From Rhizobiales bacterium PAR1 (lineage in GTDB: Bacteria; Pseudomonadota; Alphaproteobacteria; Rhizobiales; Beijerinckiaceae), in assembly GCA_002256205.1 (NCBI GenBank), contig NKIW01000001.1:62001-126000 (forward strand): a DNA stretch of 64,000 nucleotides. The letters are read 5' to 3'. This document shows positions 38,197 through 46,060 of this stretch, piece after piece. The notes beneath the pieces are model-generated. The model saw only the letters and a list, made by a program, of their open reading frames with translations. It was not told the DNA's origin and did no database searches. The translations under genes were made by a program, and so were the position numbers. Every line of letters starts with the position of its first letter. Position 1 is the stretch's first letter.

Positions 38197-39528
38197 ATGC
38201 ACAAACCCGCCCGTGGTCCCCGCACCGAGCGGCTGACCGACAACACCGTGGCACGCATCCCCCTCGCGCTCAATGGCCAGCACGTCATCCGTGACGCGCT
38301 CTGCCCTGGGCTTTTCGTCGTCGTCGGCAAGCGGGCCAAGACATGGACCGTGCAAGGCGACCTCCGGCGAGGGAGTGAGCGCCAGACGATCAAGATGGCC
38401 CTTGGCCGGACGGACGAGATTGACGTCGCGGAGGCGCGGCGGCTCGCGGCGGACGTGCTGGACCGCATTCGTCGGGGCGAAGACCCTCGCGGCGGCGCGG
38501 CAACCGGGGCGCTCACCCTGCGCGCGGCGATGGAGGCCTATTGCAAGACCATGATGCGCCGGGGGCGCTGCGACCGGAGCATCGACGGTGTGCGCGACGG
38601 CGTGGAGCGCGTGCTGAAGGCGTGGGTTGACGAGCCCTTGGTGAACCTCGGCAAGGACCGTCGCCGCGTGGTCGAGCGGCACGACGAGCTGACCGAGCGC
38701 CACGGCCCCTATGCCGCCAACGGCGCGATGCGGACCCTAAGGGCGATCTACAACCACGCGATGAAGCTCGACCCCGACCTTCCGCCGAACCCCGTCCGCG
38801 CCGTCACCTTCAACGCCGAGACGCGGCGCGACACCGGCATGGGCGCGGCGGACTTGCCCGCATGGGAGGCCCAGAGGGTGGCGCTGAGCAACCCTATCCG
38901 GCGCGAGTTTCACCTCATCACCCTGCTGACGGGCAGCCGCCCCGAGGCGCTGCGGCTCGCTCGCTGGGAGCACATCGACGTTGCCCGCCGCGTTCTGCGC
39001 ATCCCGTCGCCCAAGGGCGGGGCGAAGCGCGCCTTCGACATTCCGCTCTCGCGCCCGCTGATCCGCGCACTCATTCGCGTTCGACGCGTCGGGCTCGTGC
39101 TGTATCCCCGGCAGTCGGTCGAATGGATTTTCCCCGCCGCTTCCGCCTCTGGGCACATTGCCGAGCACAAGGAGCACCGAGAAGACCTGAGCAAGTGGGG
39201 CAACGACTTGCGGCAGACCTTCCGCAACATGTGCGCGCTGGCGGGCATCGACCCGCTTTCGAGCCGCCTGCTGATGAACCATCAGGTTAGCCGCGACGTC
39301 CATGACGGCTACCTGACCAAGAGCGCGCTGATGGACAGCCTGCGGGCCGCGCAGGAGCGCGTTTCCACGGCGATCATGGCGGGCCTCGCAGCCCCGGTTC
39401 CGAAGCGCCGGGAGACAGAGAGCAAGATGGCTGATCCGGCTCCCGCCCGCGCTGCGCGGACAGAACGCAAGCCTTCCCCACGGGACGGACGCATTAAGTC
39501 TCAGCACATTTCCAACGCAACCCTTTGA
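38197..39528 (+). CDS. int: tyrosine-type site-specific recombinase/integrase
   Basis: Catalytic-domain blocks TGSRPEALRLARWEHID, GNDLRQTFRNMCALAGID, LLMNHQVSRDVHDGYL; next to attL. Confidence 0.92.
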   Translation: MHKPARGPRTERLTDNTVARIPLALNGQHVIRDALCPGLFVVVGKRAKTWTVQGDLRRGSERQTIKMALGRTDEIDVAEARRLAADVLDRIRRGEDPRGGAATGALTLRAAMEAYCKTMMRRGRCDRSIDGVRDGVERVLKAWVDEPLVNLGKDRRRVVERHDELTERHGPYAANGAMRTLRAIYNHAMKLDPDLPPNPVRAVTFNAETRRDTGMGAADLPAWEAQRVALSNPIRREFHLITLLTGSRPEALRLARWEHIDVARRVLRIPSPKGGAKRAFDIPLSRPLIRALIRVRRVGLVLYPRQSVEWIFPAASASGHIAEHKEHREDLSKWGNDLRQTFRNMCALAGIDPLSSRLLMNHQVSRDVHDGYLTKSALMDSLRAAQERVSTAIMAGLAAPVPKRRETESKMADPAPARAARTERKPSPRDGRIKSQHISNATL

Positions 39529-39542
39529 TGTTGCGTTGGAAA
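39509..39542. terminator. bidirectional hairpin between convergent int and 39557 ORF
   Basis: Perfect 13-bp IR TTTCCAACGCAAC-ccctttga..-GTTGCGTTGGAAA spanning the int stop codon. Confidence 0.6.
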
Positions 39543-39556
39543 CTAAACGTCAAAGC

Positions 39557-39961
39557 TCACTTGTTGTAAGTGATTACATCAAAGAAAACCGATCCATCAG
39601 GATTTTTCCCGACGGTTTGTACCGTCAGAGAATTTCCAGACGTATCTAGTTTCCTAGCGTAAGGGCCACCGTAAACACCAGCCTTCTTGAAAAAGCCGAT
39701 AGTAACATGATCGTTCACTTTGTACGGCTCGATTGCATCAACGTCCTCGCGGCCATAAACGGGATGGTCCTTGCCATCGTAATACGCTGTATAGCCCCAC
39801 TCATAGGACTTTCCTGCTTTTGATCCTTTGACTGTCAATTTGTAGCCGTTTTCGAGCTGTTCATAAAACCGCGTCTCGAAATTAGGGCTAAAATTGCTAC
39901 TGAAAATCGACTTTCCATTGTCAATTTTCCATTCAACTCCAAAAAGTGCGGTGTCGGCCAT
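39557..39961 (-). CDS. hypothetical protein (134 aa), island cargo
   Basis: MADTALFGVEWKIDNGKSIFSSNFSPNFETRF...; intact ORF, locally low GC. Confidence 0.6.
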   Translation of the reverse strand: MADTALFGVEWKIDNGKSIFSSNFSPNFETRFYEQLENGYKLTVKGSKAGKSYEWGYTAYYDGKDHPVYGREDVDAIEPYKVNDHVTIGFFKKAGVYGGPYARKLDTSGNSLTVQTVGKNPDGSVFFDVITYNK

Positions 39962-40269
39962 AATTAACCTCCCATCTGTGCTGGCGTACCAGCGACATGT
40001 ATTGTGGAGAAATAACAATACAAATCAATGTCAGTTTCAAAGACACCAAGCGCCATTCGTGAGATTGGCATTTGGAATGCTGGTTTTCCAAGAATGCCGC
40101 ATTTGCCGCCCTCATGCCCGCACGCGTGCGAGCGCGATCGCGCGAACCGAATGACTAATGATCGACGTGGAACGGGCTGCCCAAGGCAGCGGAAGTGCTG
40201 CCTGCGCTGTGGCTTGCGCCGCTTGGGCAGCTTGGCGGGCGACAAAAGGACGTGGGCTAGGACGGCGGG

Positions 40270-40935
40270 CTACTTATCCTGTGCCTTCTCTCGCCAGCGC
40301 CGGTCTTGTTCGGCGGTCATCCGCTCGTATTCCTCCCGCTGGAAGCGGCGCTCCTCGTCCCGCGTCTTGAAGCGGGGATCATCTGGGCCGGTTTCGCGTG
40401 CTCTTGTCGCCATGTAGCGCTCGTAGATTGCCGCACGCGCCTTGGAAAGATTGGGATTTTCCGTCGCGCCATTGTGCCAAGCGACGTCGCCGCGCAGCAT
40501 GTCCCAGTGCTGGCGGCACTGTTCGGCAGTTGCCAGCCGAAGCCATGCGCGGTCGCCTTGCCGTACCTCGCCATTCTCGATGTAACGGGGGCGATACCGA
40601 ATGCGCTTCGGCAATTCACCCCCGATCTTGGGCAGGACGAGGCGCAAGAACGCTTCCAGCGAATTTGCAGTTGCGCCGCCATCTAATCGGCGAAATGCTT
40701 CCATCAGCTCGCTTTCGGGAACCTCCACTTCCCATGCCAAGCCGCCCACTAAGCTCCTGTTCCAAAGGCAGCCGAGCCACCATGCCTCGGTCTTGGATTT
40801 GCAGTCGTAGAGGTAGCCGGGCGGAAGGGGGCGCTTGGGCTTGCGTGCCATCGGCGCGCGCTTGGGTGGTTGGTCGCGCCATCGGGCCAGCCGGTCTTCG
40901 GTCGCCACCAGTTCCGCGCCTCGGGCTTTGAACAA
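40270..40935 (-). CDS. hypothetical island protein, downstream segment after an in-frame TGA
   Basis: Same reading frame as 40951-41082 minus; charged C-terminus; would need a TTG/other start or readthrough. Confidence 0.5.
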   Translation of the reverse strand: MFKARGAELVATEDRLARWRDQPPKRAPMARKPKRPLPPGYLYDCKSKTEAWWLGCLWNRSLVGGLAWEVEVPESELMEAFRRLDGGATANSLEAFLRLVLPKIGGELPKRIRYRPRYIENGEVRQGDRAWLRLATAEQCRQHWDMLRGDVAWHNGATENPNLSKARAAIYERYMATRARETGPDDPRFKTRDEERRFQREEYERMTAEQDRRWREKAQDK

Positions 40936-40950
40936 GCCGCCGAGCTCGCC

Positions 40951-41082
40951 TCACTCGTGCAGCGCGCGCAAGACCGCCTGCGACGTCTTGAGCTTCCGCG
41001 CCACTTGGGCAATGTCCAATTCGCCAAGAGCGAGCATGTCCTGGCGAAATCTCTGCTTGCGGGTGCCTGCTGACTGGGCCAT
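40951..41082 (-). CDS. short HTH-like N-terminal ORF ending at in-frame TGA
   Basis: MAQSAGTRKQRFRQDMLALGELDIAQVARKLKTSQAVLRALHE*; frame continues into 40270-40935. Confidence 0.45.
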   Translation of the reverse strand: MAQSAGTRKQRFRQDMLALGELDIAQVARKLKTSQAVLRALHE

Positions 41083-41343
41083 ATTCTGTTCTCTCCCGGT
41101 GTTGCTCGTTCTGGGTCTATGCTTGGCAAATACTGCACAGTTCGGCAATCGTGATCGTGAGCTTCGCCGGGTTGCTTGAGAAAATGGCGGTTCGCTTGAT
41201 TGCCTGCCCCGGACCCAAGGGGTCCTAACCAACTCTCTCTAAACAATAAACTTGAGAAACTCCGCTTTGGGGTCCCGACGACGTGTGCCTTTGGCCCAGG
41301 GGGACGGGGACGCAAAAAGCTCCGTTCTCTTTCTCTCTTATAT

Positions 41344-41367
41344 TCTCTCTATAGAAATATAGAGAGA
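41344..41367. promoter_or_regulatory. AT-rich inverted repeat in divergent intergenic region
   Basis: TCTCTCTATA-gaaa-TATAGAGAGA, perfect 10-bp arms. Confidence 0.5.
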
Positions 41368-41564
41368 GATAAGAAAATAGAGTGTTCGCTGTTTTTGTAA
41401 TGGGTTAGCCGGACTTAGGTGCGGGGTGAACAAACGGCAAGACCCGAGCGATCCGCCCACCCTCTCCTTGGGCATGTCCCCAAATACTGGCCCCGTTGCC
41501 TTCTGGATTGCCCACGTTGCGTGCTCTGGGCATCACAGTGCCAGAAACCATAGGGAGCTTGCCC

Positions 41565-42050
41565 ATGCCGAAGAACCTCACCAGCCGCCATAGCCCCGCG
41601 CCGCTCGCCGGGGGCGTTGTTTGTCTCTCGACCGGAGATCGCGTCTATTGCCGTGCTTGGCACGCATGGTGGCTTGCCAAGCTCTGGCATGGCGAGGTTC
41701 TGCCCGGTCAGGGCTGGCCGCTGGCCGTGAGCCGTGCAGAGTTGGAACGCGACTATCTCGCTTGGGCGCGAGAGCATAGCGAACTCGCCCTCTACACGGT
41801 GCCGGTAGAACAGGCGCTCTACTGGCCGACCCGCATGTCGTTGGAAGACTGGTCGTGCCCCGAGCTTGTGCTCGACCCGCTTCCCGCGATGCGCGCCCGC
41901 TGGAATGAGGCGCTGTTCCCTGTTCACTGGCCGGAACCCGAGCCCACCCGGCGCGCTGCCCGTTCCCCGTCGCGCCCGTCAGACCTTTCTCGCCTGTTCG
42001 CCGCCCATGTTGGCGCGCTCGTTCCACAAGGTGAATTTATCGCCGCGTAA
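41565..42050 (+). CDS. hypothetical island protein
   Basis: MPKNLTSRHSPAPLAGGVVCLSTGDRVYCRAWHAWWLAKLWHGEVLPGQGWPLAVSRAELERDYLAWA... Confidence 0.6.
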   Translation: MPKNLTSRHSPAPLAGGVVCLSTGDRVYCRAWHAWWLAKLWHGEVLPGQGWPLAVSRAELERDYLAWAREHSELALYTVPVEQALYWPTRMSLEDWSCPELVLDPLPAMRARWNEALFPVHWPEPEPTRRAARSPSRPSDLSRLFAAHVGALVPQGEFIAA

Positions 42051-42334
42051 GCGAGCCACCCAGACACTTCATCTCCGGGGCGGGGCGCGCAAGCGTCCCG
42101 CCGCGCATCATTTCCCGCCGTGCCACGTCGGGAAGGACGGCGGCGCGGACGGTTACTGACAGCGCAGCCCGCCTGCCTTGGGCATGGTTCACGGCGTCGG
42201 GGTGTTTTCACTCCTTGTCCGCCCCGGCACTTCATGGTCCGACTTGGCCACTCGCTTGCGTCGCGGGTGGCCTTTTTCTTCCCGGCCCATTGTTCCTGAT
42301 TTCGTGCGGTTGCACCGGGAGGCAGAACGTTGCC

Positions 42335-42538
42335 ATGAGCAACGAGCCCGCCACCCCCGCCGCCTACATGACCGTCCGAGAGGCCGCAGCCTTCGTGCGT
42401 GTTCACCCCGAACACCTCAAGCGGCTATGCCGACAAGGGCGGGGCCCGCGCGTGATCCGCCTCGGTCGCGCCTTGCGCTATGCCCGCGCCGACCTCGACG
42501 CATGGATGGCGCAGCACGCACAGGGAGCCGTCGCTTGA
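42335..42538 (+). CDS. AlpA/excisionase-like helix-turn-helix protein
   Basis: MTVREAAAFVRVHPEHLKRLCRQGRGPRVIRLGRALRYARADLDAWM. Confidence 0.85.
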   Translation: MSNEPATPAAYMTVREAAAFVRVHPEHLKRLCRQGRGPRVIRLGRALRYARADLDAWMAQHAQGAVA

Positions 42539-43071
42539 CCGACGCGCACGCCTTGGGCGTTCCCGCCGATGAGGACAAGCAGGCCATTCTTCGGGAGCTT
42601 CGGGCCAACGGTGCCATGCTGCGCTCCATCCGCAAGCAGAAAGGCGCGCGGGACGCGCTCAACTATCGGGGCGTGATGGCCGGGCAACCCGACGCCCGCG
42701 ACAATATCCCCGAAGCCGCGCGGGCGGTTGCCGAGTTGCGCCATTCCACTCTGCACCCCATCGACTGGGCTGCCATCTGCCTCGCCGCCATCGCATCCCC
42801 GAAGCTCGACCGCTTCGCGCTCGAACGGATCGCCCTGCACTTGGGTGCGGACGCGGCGGTGCTACAGGCCGCGTTCGGCTGGCTGCCCGCTACCCGCCCG
42901 GCCGGCACGGTTGCCGCCAACCCGTTCTATCAGAACCTCGTCAGGAGCAAGCCCGGCTACCGATTGGCTCGGCCTGAGGCACCGGACCAGCGCGCGGCCC
43001 TTGGGCTCTTCCTCGCGGGGCGTGACCCGGCGCTTTCCGAGCGCATCATCGACGCGAGGCCCGCCGCATGA
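42535..43071 (+). CDS. hypothetical island protein (TTG start coupled to HTH stop)
   Basis: TTGA overlap; LTDAHALGVPADEDKQAILRELRANGAMLRSIRKQKGARDALNYRGVMAGQ... Confidence 0.6.
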   Translation: MTDAHALGVPADEDKQAILRELRANGAMLRSIRKQKGARDALNYRGVMAGQPDARDNIPEAARAVAELRHSTLHPIDWAAICLAAIASPKLDRFALERIALHLGADAAVLQAAFGWLPATRPAGTVAANPFYQNLVRSKPGYRLARPEAPDQRAALGLFLAGRDPALSERIIDARPAA

Positions 43072-43556
43072 CTTCAACCGCTCGCCCAGACGAGGCAATT
43101 GACTTCCTCCGAGCCCGCGACCTGCCCGTGTGGCACGTGCGCTGCCCAAATGGGGTCGCCAAGGCACTGCATCCCGACCGGCATAGCCAGATCATCCTTC
43201 GGGCGATGCTGACCGAGACGCCCGAGGCGTATCGCGCGCTGCTTCACTGGCTGCCCGCTCGACACTACGGCCACGACTGGCCTGCGAGCACGCCCGCCTG
43301 TGCCTTCCCTTGGGCCATTGTCCGCTCGCCGCTTGAAGCCGATGCGCGCGGCCCGCTGCCCGACTTCGGCATTCGCCTTGGCGAGCACGTCTGGCGCTTC
43401 CACCCTGTCCGCCACGCCTCGCACGCCGAGGCGATGGAGCGGGCGCACGTCATCGCCGCGACCATCCCCCTCGCCACGGCATGGGACCCTCTCGCCGGGG
43501 TGCCTCTGCCGGGAACGGGCGGCGCGGCGGTTGTTGGGCGGGAGGGTGCAGGATGA
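43068..43556 (+). CDS. hypothetical island protein
   Basis: ATGA overlap with upstream ORF; MTSTARPDEAIDFLRARDLPVWHVRCPNGVAKALHPD... Confidence 0.6.
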   Translation: MTSTARPDEAIDFLRARDLPVWHVRCPNGVAKALHPDRHSQIILRAMLTETPEAYRALLHWLPARHYGHDWPASTPACAFPWAIVRSPLEADARGPLPDFGIRLGEHVWRFHPVRHASHAEAMERAHVIAATIPLATAWDPLAGVPLPGTGGAAVVGREGAG

Positions 43557-43678
43557 GGCCGGTCGTCCGCCCCCATGATGCCCAGTCGGAGTGGCCGCGC
43601 CTCCAAACCTCCGCCAGCGCACGGGGTCTCTCCGTTCTCCACCGCGCAAGGACGGTGGCGAGGACGGCGCGGCCATGA
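43553..43678 (+). CDS. 41-aa micro-ORF bridging two cistrons
   Basis: MRPVVRPHDAQSEWPRLQTSASARGLSVLHRARTVARTARP*; ATGA overlaps at both ends. Confidence 0.4.
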   Translation: MRPVVRPHDAQSEWPRLQTSASARGLSVLHRARTVARTARP

Positions 43679-43929
43679 CGAAACCGCACATCCGAGCCCT
43701 GCCGGGCCAGAGCCGCCTGAACGGCGGCGCGCGCCGGGTGGACCCGGCCAAGCTCGCAAAGGCGGAGGTGCGTGCCGCCCTCAAGGCCGTTCAAGTCGCC
43801 CGAAGGGACCACGGAACCCGGCTGACCCGCGCCGCCGAGGGACACGCGACAGACATCATGGCGACCCGCCGCGTCGTGCGCGAGGCGGAGCGCCGATACC
43901 GAGACCTGACAGGAGAGGACTGCCCATGA
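43675..43929 (+). CDS. hypothetical basic island protein (84 aa)
   Basis: MTKPHIRALPGQSRLNGGARRVDPAKLAKAEVRAALKAVQVARRDHGTRLTRAAEG... Confidence 0.6.
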   Translation: MTKPHIRALPGQSRLNGGARRVDPAKLAKAEVRAALKAVQVARRDHGTRLTRAAEGHATDIMATRRVVREAERRYRDLTGEDCP

Positions 43930-44672
43930 CCACGCCCATCGACACCAGCGTTCCGCTGGACCTGCACCCGGAAGCCCTCGCGCCGCTGGCCGGAACTTTC
44001 GCCCCCGACGACATGCCGGGCAAGATGGGCCTTGCCCTTGGGCAGGCCGCGCTTGCCGAGATGCACGACAGCTACCGCAAGATCGCCACCGCCGCGTCCG
44101 CCATTCAGGAGAGCGAGCACCGCGTCGTCTCGACGCCTGCTGGGCTCCGCGTTGGGCGCGCTGACCTTGGGCCGCTGGTGGATGCCGCCAAGGCTGCTTT
44201 CGACCGCACGGCGCGCGCTGTCGATACTCGGTTGAAGTCGCTTGCCGAGGAACAGGCGGGGCTCGCCAAGCGCATGGAGAGCGTGCTGACCGAGCCGTCG
44301 CGCAGCGCCGTCGGCATCGCGCAAGCGAGCGAGGTGCGGACCTATCTCCGCTCGCTGGAGCCGGGCAAGGCGATGACGGTCGCGCTCGACTCCATGCGCG
44401 CGGGCGACCGCGTGACCGCCGCCGCCGTGCTCACCGCGCCGCCCTACCTCTCCGGGCTCGATGCCGAGAAGCATGGCGAGCTCCGCAAGCTCGCCGCCGC
44501 GACGCTGGAACCCCGGCTCAATGCCGCCATCGACGGGTTGGAACGCATCACGGACCACGTGCGCCGGGCCTCACAGTCCTATGTCGCGCTCTACGCCAAG
44601 GTGACGCGAGCCGCCAATGCCGGGCCGGGCGCGCGGGCTCAGGCCGCGTTGAAGGAGCTTCACAGTGTCTGA
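43926..44672 (+). CDS. hypothetical helical island protein
   Basis: ATGA overlap; MTTPIDTSVPLDLHPEALAPLAGTFAPDDMPGKMGLALGQ... predominantly helical/coiled. Confidence 0.6.
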   Translation: MTTPIDTSVPLDLHPEALAPLAGTFAPDDMPGKMGLALGQAALAEMHDSYRKIATAASAIQESEHRVVSTPAGLRVGRADLGPLVDAAKAAFDRTARAVDTRLKSLAEEQAGLAKRMESVLTEPSRSAVGIAQASEVRTYLRSLEPGKAMTVALDSMRAGDRVTAAAVLTAPPYLSGLDAEKHGELRKLAAATLEPRLNAAIDGLERITDHVRRASQSYVALYAKVTRAANAGPGARAQAALKELHSV

Positions 44673-44865
44673 CGAGCCAATGGTTGAGACCCTGCGGCGC
44701 TATTGCCGCGACCGGGACCGTGACGTGTTGCGGCTTGAGGGAGAGGTTGCGGATTTGCGCAGGGAACTCGACGCCGCACGCACCGCCCCCTCTGGGCAGG
44801 TCGCACCTGAGCCCGAGCCCGCCGATACGATCCTTCACCGAATGCTTGAGGAGCATAGCCCATGA
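44665..44865 (+). CDS. small coiled-coil island protein (66 aa, GTG start)
   Basis: MSDEPMVETLRRYCRDRDRDVLRLEGEVADLRRELDAAR...; 8-nt overlap upstream, ATGA overlap downstream. Confidence 0.55.
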   Translation: MSDEPMVETLRRYCRDRDRDVLRLEGEVADLRRELDAARTAPSGQVAPEPEPADTILHRMLEEHSP

Positions 44866-45290
44866 CACGCAGCATCAAGCCGACGTCCCGCCGCTTCGAG
44901 CGGCAGATGGTCCGCACCGTCACGCAGGGGCGGCAGTTCGGGGACGGACGCCGCTCGCCCCGCGTGGTGCAGGCCGGCACGACCAGCGCCGCGCCACTCA
45001 CCTTGGGCGCTACGCAGACGCAGCACGACATCACGACCGACGGCACGGGCATCGCCCGCGCGGTGCAGGTCGGCACGGCAGGGCAGTTCGCGGGCCAGCG
45101 CAAGCTGGTCCGGCTCGTCACGCGTACGGGCGCGAGCGACACGTTCACGCTCGACGCCGCAAGCCTGCTCAAGCCCTCCGGTGCGCCGGTCACGTCGCTG
45201 ACGTTCAACGCGGCGGGGCAGTCTGCCCTGCTGGAATGGAACGGGCGGCGCTGGGTGGTTCTGGACACCATCGGCGCGGCGCTGGTCTGA
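44862..45290 (+). CDS. phage structural-like protein (tail/fibre-type beta repeat)
   Basis: LGATQTQHDITTDGTGIARAVQVGTAGQFAGQRKLVRLVTRTGASDTFTLDAASLLKPSGAPVTSLTFNAAGQSALLEWNGRRWVVLDTIGAALV resembles phage decoration/tail protein C-termini. Confidence 0.5.
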   Translation: MTRSIKPTSRRFERQMVRTVTQGRQFGDGRRSPRVVQAGTTSAAPLTLGATQTQHDITTDGTGIARAVQVGTAGQFAGQRKLVRLVTRTGASDTFTLDAASLLKPSGAPVTSLTFNAAGQSALLEWNGRRWVVLDTIGAALV

Positions 45291-45386
45291 CCTTCTGATC
45301 GTCTGTCGTTGAGGCGGGCGGGATTTCTCCCGCCGCGCCGGAGGTTTGCCCGCCGCCCTTGGGCAAAAGGACGGCGGGGAGGACGG

Positions 45387-45794
45387 CTAGACGCCTGCCG
45401 TGTCCCAGAAGTCGGGCTCGGAGACACGCCTTGCCGACTTGCGCTTCTTCGCACGGGCCTCGTTCCAAGCCATCTCGGTCAGCAAGCGCCGCGCCTCGCA
45501 CATGGCCTCGCGGTGGTGAGGAAGGGCCGCCGTCTCCCGGGTTCGCCACTTCTCGCCGTCGGCAAGCCGCTCCTCCAAGTCGGCATGCACCATCGCTTCG
45601 GTGCAATCCCACCAAGGCTCGCCGCGTGCCAAGCTCTCGCCATTCAGCACGTTGCGAGCATCTTGAATAATGTCGAGGTGTCCGATGCAGTAGTCTGGCC
45701 CATCGAAAAACATGTTCTCCGAGCGGAAGATCAGGCGTGCGACCTTGGAGTTGCGCTTGCTGTAGATGCCGAAGCATTCGTCATCGTCGCTCAT
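45387..45794 (-). CDS. hypothetical island cargo protein (135 aa)
   Basis: MSDDDECFGIYSKRNSKVARLIFRSENMFFDGPDYCIGHLDIIQDARNVLNG...; ATGA-coupled to the upstream ORF. Confidence 0.6.
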   Translation of the reverse strand: MSDDDECFGIYSKRNSKVARLIFRSENMFFDGPDYCIGHLDIIQDARNVLNGESLARGEPWWDCTEAMVHADLEERLADGEKWRTRETAALPHHREAMCEARRLLTEMAWNEARAKKRKSARRVSEPDFWDTAGV

Positions 45795-46060
45795 GCCGAA
45801 CTTCCAGCGTCAGACGTGAGCGAGCTCGCTGCATCTTCACCCAGCGCATCACAGAAGACGGCAAGGTAGGACTGTACGAACTCGTCAGAGCGCGGGTTGT
45901 CATAGTCGTGCCAGTCCACCGAGAGGCTGAGCTTCCAGGCGCAGCCGCCCATGTCGATTGCGCCGCACTGATCGACCTGCCGCTGCCAGATGGCGAGCAC
46001 TGCCGCCAATTCGGAGCCCTCGCCGCTGCCAAGCACGAATGTCACTGGGTATGTCATCAT
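45791..46060 (-). CDS. hypothetical island cargo protein (about 89 aa)
   Basis: MMTYPVTFVLGSGEGSELAAVLAIWQRQVDQCGAIDMGGCAWKLSLSVDWHDY... Confidence 0.55.
   Translation of the reverse strand: MMTYPVTFVLGSGEGSELAAVLAIWQRQVDQCGAIDMGGCAWKLSLSVDWHDYDNPRSDEFVQSYLAVFCDALGEDAASSLTSDAGSSA

Noticed and set aside
41344-41367. Considered as a CRISPR-like or iteron array
   Set aside because: Only one inverted repeat and short pyrimidine tracts; no regularly spaced repeats or spacers anywhere in the window.
44660-45454. 264-aa minus-strand ORF over the end of the island operon
   Set aside because: Ser/Arg-rich shadow of the coupled plus-strand genes; no domain.
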